From the NCBI RefSeq assembly GCF_030316895.1, contig NZ_JASZYV010000001.1, positions 558,001 to 622,000 on the forward strand: a stretch of DNA of 64,000 nt, given 5' to 3'. Source of the DNA: Variovorax dokdonensis (GTDB lineage: Bacteria > Pseudomonadota > Gammaproteobacteria > Burkholderiales > Burkholderiaceae_C). How positions within the stretch are numbered: position 1 is the first letter of the stretch; the number at the start of each line of letters is the position of its first letter. Below the pieces are notes generated by a model. It did no database searches, was not told the origin of the DNA, and was given only the letters and a program-made list of their open reading frames with translations. Positions 1-9,139 of the stretch are shown in pieces. The position numbers and the translations under genes were made by a program.

Positions 1-518
1 CTGCCTTCGGGCAGCCACAAGAGCGCCGGTTTCCAGTCGCCGTCCCGATGCTCCGGTGCGCAGCCGAAGCGACCACGGAGCGGGCCGCGAAGCGTGCCGT
101 CTTCGGCGACGCACTTTCGCTTGATCGACGTGGCCTGCATCACCTTTACGGTCGTGCCGGGCGGCCGGAAATGGAAGGTCTCTTGCGCGTCGGTCAGCTC
201 CCAGCCATTGGCCTGCAGCTCCCGGGCGGTGGTGGTTCCGCGCATGCAGACCAGGTCGGCGCTGGCGTTGCTGGCCACGCCCAGGATCTCGTAGCTCGAA
301 CAGAAGTCGCGCGAGCCGATCGGCGATGCGCGCAACCAGGAGAGGCGGCTGGCTTCGTCACGTTCGATGGCCAGACGCTCCGCCTGCGGATCGGAAGGCG
401 CTGACCAAGCTCTCGAAGCCGTCTGGCTGGAGGCATACAGGTCAGCCGCCGCCGGTGCGGCAGCGAGCGTTGCGAACAGGGCGCCCAGCATGAGTTGCCG
501 GCAACAAGCGTGCTTCAT
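1..518 (-). CDS. Secreted hypothetical protein (3' end beyond window)
   Basis: An open frame runs leftward from ATG 518 to the window edge without a stop, giving 172 visible codons. Residues 1-25 look like a Sec signal peptide: a short basic start, a hydrophobic stretch, then an Ala-rich end (APAAA) before DLYAS. The mature part has four cysteines, in FCSSY, VCMRG, KCVAE and FGCAP, which fits an exported protein with disulfides. I do not recognise a family. It lies 122 bp downstream of the M50/HlyD gene on the same strand and may share its transcript. No strong ribosome binding site precedes the ATG, so the start is only probable. Confidence 0.6.
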   Translation of the reverse strand, partial: MKHACCRQLMLGALFATLAAAPAAADLYASSQTASRAWSAPSDPQAERLAIERDEASRLSWLRASPIGSRDFCSSYEILGVASNASADLVCMRGTTTARELQANGWELTDAQETFHFRPPGTTVKVMQATSIKRKCVAEDGTLRGPLRGRFGCAPEHRDGDWKPALLWLPEG

Positions 519-640
519 GAGACAACTGGCAATCTTCGACGCCGCCACCTTGGCGCGTCCAGCCGTACTGTCTTATCGGCACTGCATCGAGAAACTTTAG
601 GCCCGCGGAAAGCCGTCCGGCGCGGACGGTGCCGCGCCGC

Positions 641-3106
641 CTAGAAATCGGCCTGCTGGATGATGGCCGAGATCGCCGCAGCGAACCATTGCTTGAGCAG
701 GCTGGTGCTCGATCCTTCGAACTGCGCATGCACCAGGCGCACGGCTTGCGGCATGTCCAGCGTGCCCTCGCCCTCGATGAGCACGCGGTACAGCGATTCG
801 TTGGGCCGCAGAGCGGTTGCCGGCGTACTGGCGTTCAGCGCAATGGGGCCGCCGTGATTCTGTGCAAGCAGCATGTGAGGCAGCTTCTGGACGGGCTTGC
901 TGTCCACCGTGAGGATGCGGCCTTGCAACCGTGCGCTGCCACGCCCTTGAACGAACAGACGTGCCTCGCTGCCGGCGCTCAGCCGTTGCGCGTCCTGCTC
1001 GCTGACGAGGACTTCGGCCCGCCAGCGGTCCTTGTCGACCAGCCAGCCGATCGGCGTGGTGGTGTTGACCCAGCTGCCTTGAGCGAGCGAGGGGTCGAGG
1101 TCGCGCAGGACGCCGTCTTGCTGTGCTGTCAAGTGCAGGCGCTGAAGTTCGACGACCCGCGCGGATTGCTCGGCGTTCCATCGGTTCGCCAACTGTTCGG
1201 CCACGATCTGGCGCGCGGCGCCGTCGTCGGTCTGGGCCATCGCGCCACGCGCGACGCGTTCGTAGGCACGGGCCAGCGCGCGAGCCTTGTCGCGTTCGTT
1301 CTCCTGACCGGGATCGTCCAGGATGGCAATCACGTCGCCCCGCTTTGCGGCTTGGCCATTGGCAAAGCGGAGCTCGCGCAACTGGGCCGGGTAGGGCGCA
1401 TACAGCGGTTGCTCCACGGCCGCGCGCAGCACACCGCTTCCCTTGATGGTCGATGACCAGGGGACCGCCATCGCGGCGACCAGCACCAGCAGAACGCCTG
1501 CCAGCACCAACACGCGGCGGCGCGGGATCTCGTGGCGACGCGACCACCAGTGGCTCGCTTCCCTGGCCACCGGCCGGACGATGAATACGCCGATCTCCAC
1601 GAAGAACAGGAAGATGCCCAGTGCCTTGAAGGTGGCGTGATAGACCAGCAACGCAATTCCGAAGAACAGCACGAGCCGGTAGGCCCAGGTTGCCAGCGCG
1701 AATGCAATGAGGAAGCGGCGAAAGCCCGGGGTCTGCGCCTCCGGCTCGGGTTCCTGCAAACCGAGCAGGCTGCTGCGGATGAACCGCCGCGCCCAACGGC
1801 CTGCCCGTTCGTGCATACCCGGGTAGTCCAACAGGTCCGACAGCATGAAATAGCCGTCGAAGCGCATGAACGGGCTGGCATTGACCGCCAGCGTCAGCAT
1901 CCAGGCGGTGCTGGCAAGAAAGAAGAACGCGCTGCGCAGATTGCCGTCGGGCGTCAGCGCCCACAGCAGCGTGCACCATGCCGCCAGAACGAGCTCGCTG
2001 GCAATGCCGGCCGAGGCGATCCGGAATCGATGACGTGGGTCTGCGAGCTTCCAGCTTTCTCCGGTGTCGGTGTAGGGCATGGGCCAGAGCACCAGAAACG
2101 CCACGCCCATGTGGCCCACCCGCACGCCGTGCCTCGTCGATTGCAATGCATGCCCAAGTTCGTGAAGCAGCTTGGAGACGATGAGCGCCGAGGCGAATGC
2201 GGTCACGCCTTCCCAACTGAGGGCGCCCGCGAGATTGGCCCGTACCTGATCCCATTGCCGCGCTGCAAGCAGGATTCCAGCGATGCCGGCCAGCGCCGTG
2301 AGCGCGAGGAAGCCACTGGAGAACAGCCAGCCGACCCAGGGGAGCAGGCGCCGCAGAAATGGCTCGGGCCGGACCAGGGGGATCCGGATGAACAGGTAGT
2401 TGTCGAGCAGCCAACGCCAGCCTCGCCAAGGTGCGACGGCAGGCGCCACGGTCTGACGGACCAGGCGGTGCTGCTGAAGAAAGGCGCCGAATTCCTCGAC
2501 GTCCAGCGCACGCCGCGCCAGCTTGCCCATCGGCAGCGAAGCGATCCGCGACACCCATGAAGCACGACGCCCCAGAGCCCACCATGCATGCCCATAGACG
2601 CCGGCCACCTGCAGCAGCAGATGTTCGGGCGAGCCGGGAGCTACCTCCGCGGGCCAGGGCTCGGGGCGAGCCAGCAGCAGGATCGCGCCCGGGTGTTCAT
2701 CGGGACCCGACAGGCCCAGCGCGAGGACATGGGCCGGCAGCCAGTCGCTCCATGCCGCCGCCAGCGATTCGGGCAACGAATCGGCCGTCATCGCGATCAC
2801 GCGCCCGCCGGCGGGCAAGTCGGCCATCTGATTGCGCACGTGCAGCGCGACTTGCGCGAGCCACAGCGCATAGGGGGAGTCGGGGTCGATCTCGGCCAAA
2901 CCGGAGTGGGCCGCCAGGCGAGCACGCGCGCTGCCGGAAAGATCGACCAATGCCGCCTGCTGGTAGGGGACCAGCGCTAGCGTGTCGTTGCAGATGACGA
3001 ACGTCAGCTGGGGCTTTGACTTGGCCGCGTGCGTCTTGGCGACGATGGCCTGGAAGAGCTCTGCGTTCACCGGGGAATCAGGACGATGGCTGTGCCTGAC
3101 TTCCAT
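641..3106 (-). CDS. Membrane M50 peptidase-HlyD adaptor fusion protein
   Basis: An 821-residue protein. Residues 1-180 are a soluble N-terminal region of unclear family. From about 230 to 550 there are several membrane segments carrying the M50 (site-2-protease-like) zinc motif HELGH at 315-319 and a probable third ligand in FDGYF (Asp417). After one more membrane helix (about 535-555), the C-terminal part resembles an HlyD/RND periplasmic adaptor, with a lipoyl-like beta stretch, a helical hairpin and a beta-barrel end. Proteins of this build usually accompany other HlyD or TolC-type genes in envelope export systems. Here only the secreted protein at 1-518 lies downstream, with no ATPase or outer-membrane partner visible. 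Substrate and role are unknown. The start at 3106 lies at the edge of a dead gene on the other strand. Confidence 0.75.
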   Translation of the reverse strand: MEVRHSHRPDSPVNAELFQAIVAKTHAAKSKPQLTFVICNDTLALVPYQQAALVDLSGSARARLAAHSGLAEIDPDSPYALWLAQVALHVRNQMADLPAGGRVIAMTADSLPESLAAAWSDWLPAHVLALGLSGPDEHPGAILLLARPEPWPAEVAPGSPEHLLLQVAGVYGHAWWALGRRASWVSRIASLPMGKLARRALDVEEFGAFLQQHRLVRQTVAPAVAPWRGWRWLLDNYLFIRIPLVRPEPFLRRLLPWVGWLFSSGFLALTALAGIAGILLAARQWDQVRANLAGALSWEGVTAFASALIVSKLLHELGHALQSTRHGVRVGHMGVAFLVLWPMPYTDTGESWKLADPRHRFRIASAGIASELVLAAWCTLLWALTPDGNLRSAFFFLASTAWMLTLAVNASPFMRFDGYFMLSDLLDYPGMHERAGRWARRFIRSSLLGLQEPEPEAQTPGFRRFLIAFALATWAYRLVLFFGIALLVYHATFKALGIFLFFVEIGVFIVRPVAREASHWWSRRHEIPRRRVLVLAGVLLVLVAAMAVPWSSTIKGSGVLRAAVEQPLYAPYPAQLRELRFANGQAAKRGDVIAILDDPGQENERDKARALARAYERVARGAMAQTDDGAARQIVAEQLANRWNAEQSARVVELQRLHLTAQQDGVLRDLDPSLAQGSWVNTTTPIGWLVDKDRWRAEVLVSEQDAQRLSAGSEARLFVQGRGSARLQGRILTVDSKPVQKLPHMLLAQNHGGPIALNASTPATALRPNESLYRVLIEGEGTLDMPQAVRLVHAQFEGSSTSLLKQWFAAAISAIIQQADF

Positions 3107-3110
3107 AGCG

Positions 3111-3334
3111 TGCTGGTTCCCGGCAGTGACGTGGAACCGCTGGCCGCCATGATGCGCAAGGGCCGCCCAGGCCTGAAGCAGGTGGCAGACGAAACCATCC
3201 GCGGCATGGCTTCGTCAGGCGAACTCGAGACGCTCTATCGCAAGTGGTTCCAAGGCCCTTTCACCGCGGGCGGACGTTCGATCGACGTGCCGATGAGCGA
3301 CATGTGGCGCTCGGTCGTTTTTCCAAGCCCGTGA
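3111..3334 (+). pseudogene. 3' remnant of glutamate/aspartate-type ABC substrate-binding protein
   Basis: The frame ending at the TGA at 3332-3334 encodes the last 70 or so residues of a GltI-type periplasmic amino-acid-binding protein. Recognisable pieces are VEPLAAMMRKG, VADETIRGM, SGELETLYRKWF and the final PMSDMWR. The signal peptide and most of the ligand-binding domain (over 200 residues) are missing. The homology stops close to 3110, where the oppositely oriented M50/HlyD gene begins, so the break is probably the edge of an insertion or deletion. Confidence 0.7.
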
Positions 3335-3392
3335 CCGCTTGCCGGTCAGCTTAAAATGGCGGGCTGCGCTGCTGCAACGGCTGCGCGAATCC

Positions 3393-3480
3393 GGAGAGTT
3401 GGGTGAGTGGTTTAAACCAGCAGTCTTGAAAACTGCCGACGTGAAAGCGTCCGTGAGTTCGAATCTCACACTCTCCGCCA
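3393..3480 (+). tRNA. tRNA-Ser (anticodon TGA)
   Basis: The acceptor strands GGAGAGT (3393) and ACTCTCC pair and are followed by discriminator G and an encoded CCA. The anticodon stem GCAGT/ACTGC encloses loop CTTGAAA, giving anticodon TGA. The long variable arm typical of class II tRNAs and a TTCGAAT T-loop are present. The 88-nt length including CCA fits serine tRNA. Confidence 0.95.
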
Positions 3481-3607
3481 GATACCCACCAAACCCCCGA
3501 CTGCTTCACCTTGCCCGAACCCCACGGCAAGCCGGGTACGTCGAACAGCCCCAGAACTGCTCACCGGCGTTCTTCCCCTTCCTCGCAGTCCGCACGACCC
3601 TGCTTGG

Positions 3608-5068
3608 TCAGTTCTGAGAAAGCGGTGCGTCAGCCAGCGGACTCAACCGGTCAAACCAGGGCGCTGCCGTTTCCAGTTGCGCCGCCAGTTGCAGCAGCAC
3701 ATCCTCCTGCCCCAAGCCGCCCACGAACTGCACGCCGATGGGCAAGCCTTGCGCGTTCCAATGCAGCGGCACCGACATCGCGGGCTGGCCGCTGGCGTTG
3801 AAGTAGGGCAGGAAGGCGGTAAAGCGCAGCGTGTCCGATCGGTGGGTGACGTAGTCGCGGTCGGCGGCGTAGCGCCCCAGCGGTGCGGGCGGCGCGGTCA
3901 GAGTGGGCGTGAGGATCACGTCGTAGTCCTGCATGAACACGCCCATCTGCCGGCCCACGCGGTGCATCAGGCCGACGGCATTGGCATAGTCCACGGCCGA
4001 GCTGCGCAGGGCGAGGTCGACGGCGGTGAAGATGGAGATCTCCAGGTCGTCGAGCGTGGCGCGGCGGCCTCGCATCGCGCTGCCAGCCTGCACGGCCTGC
4101 GCGGTGCCGGCGGCGACGATCAGGCGCATCGCTTCGCCGAAGGCTTCGAAGTTGCAGTCGGGCAGCGTCGTTCGCGTGACGTGATGGCCCAGCGATTCGC
4201 AAAGACGTGCCGCGCTTTCGGTGGCCGCCACGCAGTCCTCGTGCACCGGTTCTCCGGATGGCGATTGCGTGACGAGCGCGATGCGCAGGCGCTTCGGGGG
4301 CGTCTCGATCGCGCGTAGGTAGCTGCCGTCGAAGCGCGGCGCCGCGTAGGGTGCGCCAGGGTCGGCGCCATGTGTGGCGTCGAGCGCGGCGGCGCTGTCG
4401 CGCACCGAGCGCGTCAGCATGTGTTCCACGCCCAGTCCGCCCCAGCCTTCTCCGGCCACCGGGCCCATCGGGTTGCGCATGCGCGTGGGCTTGAGGCCGA
4501 ACAGCCCGCAGCTCGATGCAGGAATGCGGATCGAGCCGCCGCCGTCGGAGCCATGCGCCAGCGGGATGATGCCCGCCGCCACCGCGGCAGCGGCGCCGCC
4601 GGACGATCCACCGGAAGACAGCGCCAGATTCCACGGATTGCGCGTGGGGCCGCCGTAGACCAGCGCCTCGGTCGTGCAGTTGGCGCCGAACTCCGGCGAC
4701 GTGGTGCGGCCGAAGAAGTTGAAACCCGCGTTGCGAAGGCGCACGGCCAGTTCGCTGTCGTAGGTACCCACGCAGTCCTTGAACAAGCGCGATCCGTTGG
4801 CCAGCACCATGCCCTTGACGCTGACGGCGATGTCCTTGAGCAGCATGGGCACGCCCGCGAATGCGCCTTGCGGCGGCGCGGCGTCCATTGCCGCGGCGCG
4901 GGTGCGGGCGTCGTCCAGCGCTTCCCAGCACACGGCGTTGATGCTCGGCTGAACGCGCTGCATCTGGGCGATGGCCATGTCCAGCAGTTCGCTGGCGCGC
5001 ATGTCCTTATTGCGCACCAGTGCGGCCAGGGCCAGTCCGTCGTACTTGAGGTATTCGGTTTGATTCAT
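3608..5068 (-). CDS. Amidase signature-family hydrolase
   Basis: A 486-residue amidase-signature protein that hydrolyses an amide, or possibly a carbamoyl bond, in the cytoplasm. The Ser-cisSer-Lys triad is visible: Lys78 in MLLKDI, the SSGGSSGG loop at 151-158, and the nucleophile Ser179 in [10 protein letters not shown]. The length is normal for the family. It lies 25 bp downstream of the MFS gene on the same strand, so the pair probably imports and hydrolyses one amide substrate. The divergent LysR gene is the likely regulator. The substrate cannot be read from the sequence, and GatA is unlikely because gatB and gatC are absent. Confidence 0.85.
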   Translation of the reverse strand: MNQTEYLKYDGLALAALVRNKDMRASELLDMAIAQMQRVQPSINAVCWEALDDARTRAAAMDAAPPQGAFAGVPMLLKDIAVSVKGMVLANGSRLFKDCVGTYDSELAVRLRNAGFNFFGRTTSPEFGANCTTEALVYGGPTRNPWNLALSSGGSSGGAAAAVAAGIIPLAHGSDGGGSIRIPASSCGLFGLKPTRMRNPMGPVAGEGWGGLGVEHMLTRSVRDSAAALDATHGADPGAPYAAPRFDGSYLRAIETPPKRLRIALVTQSPSGEPVHEDCVAATESAARLCESLGHHVTRTTLPDCNFEAFGEAMRLIVAAGTAQAVQAGSAMRGRRATLDDLEISIFTAVDLALRSSAVDYANAVGLMHRVGRQMGVFMQDYDVILTPTLTAPPAPLGRYAADRDYVTHRSDTLRFTAFLPYFNASGQPAMSVPLHWNAQGLPIGVQFVGGLGQEDVLLQLAAQLETAAPWFDRLSPLADAPLSQN

Positions 5069-5093
5069 CGTCGATTCCTTGGTCGGCGCTATT

Positions 5094-6425
5094 TCAGCGA
5101 TTGACGAGGCGGCGCGGAATGATCAGCACCGCCAGGCTGCCGACGGCGATGCAGCCGGCGAGCAGGAACAGGCCGGCGTGCGCATTGCCGGTCGATGCGT
5201 AGAGTTGACCGAACACGGTGGGGCTCAGGAAGCCCGCCACCTGGCCCAGCGCATTGACGAAAGCCAGTCCCACCGTGGCGGCGGCGCCGGTCAGCAGGGC
5301 GGTGGGCAGGTTCCAGTAAAGGGCGTTGGCCACCACGTTGCCGCCGAGTGCGGCCAGGCTGGCCAGCAGCAGCAGGGTCGGATCGTGCAGGGCGAAGGGC
5401 ATGCTGGCGATGCCCAGGGCGCTCACCAGGCCCGGCAGCACGGTGTGCCAGCGGCGCTCGCGCAGCTTGTCCGAACTGCGGCCCAGCAGCAGCATGCCCA
5501 CGACGGCCAAGGCATAGGGCGCGGCCACGAACCAGCCGATCTGCACCGTGTCCTTCAAGCCGGCGCCCTTGAGCAGCGAGGGCATCCAGAAGGCCAGCGT
5601 GATGCCCGCCAGGAACGCGAAGTTGATGAAGGCCAGCAGCCAGACGAGCGGCGAGCGCAGGGCATCGCCGATGCGGTGTGCGATGGCGTGCTTGTGGTCG
5701 CTTTCGAGGCGCGACTTGAGCAACTGCTTTTCCGGCAGGCGCAACCAGCGCGCGTCGTCGATCGAGTCATTCAGGTACCACAGCGCGATCACGCCGAGGA
5801 TGACCGGCGGAATGCCTTCCACCAGGTAGAGCCATTGCCAGGCGGCCATCACGTCGCTGCTGGCGAAGTGGCGCAGGATCCAGCCCGAGACGATGCCGCC
5901 CAGGATGCTGGCAACCGGGATCGCCGACATGAACATGGTGATGACCCGGCTGCGGCGCTGCGCCGGATACCACTGGGTCAGGTACAGCATCACGCCGGGG
6001 AAGAAGCCGGCTTCTGCCGCGCCGAGCAGGAAGCGAAGCACGTAGAACTGGGTGGGCGTCTTGACGAACAGCGTCGCGATCGACAGCAGGCCCCACGTGA
6101 TCATGATGCGGGCGATCCAGCGCCGGGCGCCGAAGCGCGCCAGCATCATGTTGCTGGGCACCTCGAGCAGGAAGTAGCTCAGGAAGAAGATGCCCGCGCC
6201 CAGCCCGAACACGGCTTCGCTGAAGCCCAGGTCCGCCTGCATGCCCAGCTTGCCGAAGCCCACGTTGATGCGGTCCAGAAAGGCAAAGATGAATCCGATG
6301 AACAGGAAGCCGACGATGCGGCGTGTGACCTTGGCGTAGAGCTGGTCCTCCGCCTGCGCGGCGGCAGCCTGGGCGGGGTTGGTGGCGTGCAACGCGCCTG
6401 GCGTCGCTCCGAGGGGCTGGTTCAT
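5094..6425 (-). CDS. MFS transporter, anion:cation symporter (ACS)-like
   Basis: A 443-residue inner-membrane protein with about 12 hydrophobic helices. The early motifs FAFLDRINVGF and FFLSYFLLEVPSN are typical of the ACS group (hexuronate, tartrate and phthalate type permeases). The ATG at 6425 is preferred over 6461 because a GGAGA box lies just upstream of it. It is the first gene of a two-gene unit with the amidase. The likely cargo is a small organic anion or amide, which is inference. The 146-bp gap to the divergent LysR gene should hold both promoters. Confidence 0.85.
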   Translation of the reverse strand: MNQPLGATPGALHATNPAQAAAAQAEDQLYAKVTRRIVGFLFIGFIFAFLDRINVGFGKLGMQADLGFSEAVFGLGAGIFFLSYFLLEVPSNMMLARFGARRWIARIMITWGLLSIATLFVKTPTQFYVLRFLLGAAEAGFFPGVMLYLTQWYPAQRRSRVITMFMSAIPVASILGGIVSGWILRHFASSDVMAAWQWLYLVEGIPPVILGVIALWYLNDSIDDARWLRLPEKQLLKSRLESDHKHAIAHRIGDALRSPLVWLLAFINFAFLAGITLAFWMPSLLKGAGLKDTVQIGWFVAAPYALAVVGMLLLGRSSDKLRERRWHTVLPGLVSALGIASMPFALHDPTLLLLASLAALGGNVVANALYWNLPTALLTGAAATVGLAFVNALGQVAGFLSPTVFGQLYASTGNAHAGLFLLAGCIAVGSLAVLIIPRRLVNR

Positions 6426-6571
6426 GGTGTCTCCATTGGCTGTGTCGGCGTCCGATCGCACCCATGCGTCGGCGATGGGGCCGGATGTTAGGCAGCGCAG
6501 CCGTTTGGTGGTAGCGATAAGATTTCAGCGCGCTCACCTTTGGTTTTCACCCCCGAACCGCCAACCCAGCC

Positions 6572-7480
6572 ATGAAGCACCATCAATTGCGCGCGCTCGT
6601 CGCGGTGGCCGGCCACGGCAGCATCCGCGGCGCTGCGCGCTCGTTGTCGCTGTCGCAGACGGCGTTGACCAAGTCGCTCAGAGAGCTCGAACTCGACCTG
6701 CAGGCCGCGCTGCTGCAGCGAAGTCCGCAGGGCGTGCGCCTGACCCCCGTGGGGCTCGAATTGCTGCGCCACGCCAAGCTCATCCTGGCCGAGATCGACG
6801 AGGCCCGCGCCTCGGTCCGCCACATGCTGGGGCAGGGCACGCCGGGCGTGAACGTGGCGGTCACGCCGGCCTTTTCGGTGCTGTGCCTGCCCGAGACGGT
6901 GGCCCGCTTTCGGACGCGCTATCCGGATGCGGCGCTGAGCATTCGCGATTCGTTCATCTCGCAGACCCTGCCCATGCTGCGCGACGGCACCATCGACGTG
7001 GCCATCGCGGCGTTGCTGACCGAAGAGCTCGGCTCCGACCTCACCTTCGAAAGCAACGGCCGGCTCGAAGTGGCACTGGCCGGCCGGCCGGGCGGCTTCG
7101 AGGACGGCCCCTACCGGCTCGCCGACGCGGCCGAAGCCGCGCCGTGGTTGCTCGACGGCTCGCGCGGCGGCATCAGCGAGGCTGTGCGCCAATGGCTGTC
7201 GCAGCACCAGGTGTCGCCGCCCAGCCGCGTCATCGAATGTCCTTCGTCGCTGGCGGCGCTGGTGCTGTCGACCAACGGCCGGGCCATTGCCCCGGTTCCG
7301 CGCGCGATGCTGGCCGTGCCCTGGATCGCCGCCATCTCGCGCGAACTGCCGATCGTCGAGCCGCTGCCCACCGTGCCCTTCGGCGTGGTGCTGCGCAAGG
7401 ACAGTCGCCTGGAGGCGCCGGCCGCCTGGTTCGTGGAATGCGCGCGGCTGGTGATGCGGGAGGTTTCGCTGTCGGTGTGA
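6572..7480 (+). CDS. LysR-family transcriptional regulator
   Basis: A 302-residue LysR protein. An N-terminal winged helix-turn-helix (about residues 2-62, with GSIRGAARSLSLSQTALTKS) is followed by a periplasmic-binding-like effector domain from about residue 90. It is divergent from the MFS-amidase pair, the classic layout for a LysR activator that controls its neighbour and itself. The effector is probably the amide or acid handled by that pair, which is inference. No convincing T-N11-A operator was picked out in the 6426-6571 gap. Confidence 0.88.
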   Translation: MKHHQLRALVAVAGHGSIRGAARSLSLSQTALTKSLRELELDLQAALLQRSPQGVRLTPVGLELLRHAKLILAEIDEARASVRHMLGQGTPGVNVAVTPAFSVLCLPETVARFRTRYPDAALSIRDSFISQTLPMLRDGTIDVAIAALLTEELGSDLTFESNGRLEVALAGRPGGFEDGPYRLADAAEAAPWLLDGSRGGISEAVRQWLSQHQVSPPSRVIECPSSLAALVLSTNGRAIAPVPRAMLAVPWIAAISRELPIVEPLPTVPFGVVLRKDSRLEAPAAWFVECARLVMREVSLSV

Positions 7481-7560
7481 CCGCCCCGCCTTGCAAGCGG
7501 TTTGTTCCAGAGAACGCATTCATAGGACTGCCGATGGTTGCAGCCCGTCAAGGAGACGAA

Positions 7561-8421
7561 ATGGACGTACAGCAAGAGCAGTTGCAATCGTGGGTCGGAC
7601 GCAGCGAGCGCGTCGAAGACACCATCTATCCCACCCCCGTCGCCGCGCTGACCGCGACGCTGGACCATCCGGCGGCGCCGATTGCCGAAGGCAGCGTGCT
7701 TCCGCCGCTTTGGCATTGGCTCTATTTCCTGCCGCTGCATCGGCAAAGCGAGATTGGCGCGGACGGCCATGCCAAGCGCGGCGGCTTCCTGCCGCCGGTG
7801 CCGCTGCCGCGCCGCATGTGGGCTGGCAGCCAGTTCGAATTCCGTTCCCCGATCCGCGTCGGCGACCGCGTGGCGCGGACCTCGACCATCGACGACGTCA
7901 CGATCAAGGAGGGCCGGACCGGCAAGCTCGTGTTCGTCAAGGTGCGCCATGAAGTGCGCTGCAACGATGCCGCCGAGCCGGCGCTGGTCGAGTTCCACGA
8001 CATCGTCTACCGGGAGGCGCAAGGCCCGAACGACGTCGCGCCGCCTCCGCAGGCCGCGCCGGCCGACGCGAGCTGGCGCCGCCAGATCGTGCCCGACGAC
8101 GTGCTGCTGTTCCGCTACTCCGCGCTCACCTTCAACGGCCACCGCATCCACTACGACCGCCAGTACGTGACGCAGGTCGAGGGCTATCCGGGCCTGGTCG
8201 TGCACGGACCGCTGATCGCCACGCTCCTGATGGACCTATTGCGCCGCCAGTTGCCTGATGCGGAGGTGGCGAGCTTTCGGTTCAAGGCCGTTCGCCCCAC
8301 CTTCGACCTGAACGCCTTCCACGTCAACGGCGAGCCGCAGGCCGACGGCAAGAGCATTCGCCTCTGGGCATCCGACCATGAGGGCTGGCTGACGATGGAC
8401 GCCACCGCCGTGCTTCGCTGA
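7561..8421 (+). CDS. MaoC-like hydratase (mesaconyl-/itaconyl-CoA hydratase-type)
   Basis: A 286-residue protein with the two-hotdog layout of the HTD2/mesaconyl-C4-CoA hydratase group: an N-terminal FAS1-type dehydratase-like half and a C-terminal MaoC half. The C-terminal half has FRYSALTFNGHRIHYD, the usual catalytic Asp/His neighbourhood, and YPGLVVHGPL. It should hydrate an unsaturated acyl-CoA in the cytoplasm. The start is set by an AGGAGA box at about 7551, just ahead of ATG 7561. It lies 80 bp after the LysR gene on the same strand. The exact acyl-CoA substrate is not readable. Confidence 0.8.
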   Translation: MDVQQEQLQSWVGRSERVEDTIYPTPVAALTATLDHPAAPIAEGSVLPPLWHWLYFLPLHRQSEIGADGHAKRGGFLPPVPLPRRMWAGSQFEFRSPIRVGDRVARTSTIDDVTIKEGRTGKLVFVKVRHEVRCNDAAEPALVEFHDIVYREAQGPNDVAPPPQAAPADASWRRQIVPDDVLLFRYSALTFNGHRIHYDRQYVTQVEGYPGLVVHGPLIATLLMDLLRRQLPDAEVASFRFKAVRPTFDLNAFHVNGEPQADGKSIRLWASDHEGWLTMDATAVLR

Positions 8422-8434
8422 TCCACGCAGCGGC

Positions 8435-8980
8435 TCAAACCGAAACGCACCCCCGGAACCCTCGCGCCGCGTAGTAGGACTCGGCTCCGTTGTGATACAC
8501 GAACACTTGACCGTAGCGGCGGTCGCAGAACAGGGCGCCGCCGAGCTTGCGCACTTCGGGCGGCGTGGCCACCCAGCTGGAGGTCTTGAGGTCGAATTCG
8601 CCGAACTGCTGGAGCTGGCGGTATTGCGCCTCGGTCAGCAGCGCGACGCCCATGTCGCTGGCCATCTGCATCGCGCTGCCCGCAGGCTTGTTCTGCTTGC
8701 GTGACTGCAAGGCTTGGTCGTCGTAGCACAGGCTCCTGCGCTCCATCGGGCTTTCGGCGGCGCAATCGCAGAAGACGAGGGCCTTGCCCTTGGCCGCATT
8801 GCCGATCACATCGGGCTCACCGCCGGTCTTCTCCATCTGGTGGATCGCCTCGAGCTTGTCGGGCGCGGCGCGCAGTCGAGCTTCCACATCCGCCCAGTCG
8901 GCGCCCTCGTGCCGTTGCATGTTCTGCTCGAAACGCAGCTTCAGTGTCCCGATGAGCGCATCGCGTTGATCTGCCTTCAT
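8435..8980 (-). CDS. DUF4256 family protein
   Basis: A 181-residue cytoplasmic protein that matches the DUF4256 pattern throughout: RFEQNMQRHEG near the start, MEKTGGEPDVIG, the CAAESPMERRSLCYD block, SRKQNKP, the TEAQYRQLQ/GEFDLKTSSW block, and the end GGALFCDRRYGQVFVYHNGA then YYAARGFRG. The family function is unknown. ATG 8980 is chosen over 9010 because GGAGG lies about 8 bp upstream of it. It is convergent with the MaoC gene and divergent from glgB. Confidence 0.85.
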   Translation of the reverse strand: MKADQRDALIGTLKLRFEQNMQRHEGADWADVEARLRAAPDKLEAIHQMEKTGGEPDVIGNAAKGKALVFCDCAAESPMERRSLCYDDQALQSRKQNKPAGSAMQMASDMGVALLTEAQYRQLQQFGEFDLKTSSWVATPPEVRKLGGALFCDRRYGQVFVYHNGAESYYAARGFRGCVSV

Positions 8981-9071
8981 GCCGTCAAGCCTCCTGTTTT
9001 GCCCATACACAAAAGTCGATCATGCCGCGCCAATGTCTGGATGGTGTAGTCCTGTTCCTACGCGCGCCGAC

Positions 9072-9086
9072 GCGTGTCCGACACGC
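9072..9086. promoter_or_regulatory. Perfect inverted repeat upstream of glgB
   Basis: GCGTGTC, one base, then GACACGC form a perfect 7-bp dyad, 54 bp before the glgB start and 92 bp before the divergent DUF4256 start. Its place between divergent genes suggests a repressor or activator operator rather than a terminator. No regulator is assigned. Confidence 0.4.
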
Positions 9087-9139
9087 AGACGGCGCATAGA
9101 GAGGTTTCAAGCACCGCACATCAGGAATAGAACGGAGGG

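Noticed and set aside
3339..3357. TTGCCG/TAAAAT pair before tRNA-Ser as a promoter
   Set aside because: Spacing is only 7 bp, so these cannot form one sigma-70 promoter; TAAAAT alone could be a -10 but no -35 fits.
6379..8421. 680-codon frame covering the LysR gene and the hydratase
   Set aside because: Residues before the Met at 7561 are an out-of-frame reading of lysR; the ribosome site and family start fix the hydratase at 7561.
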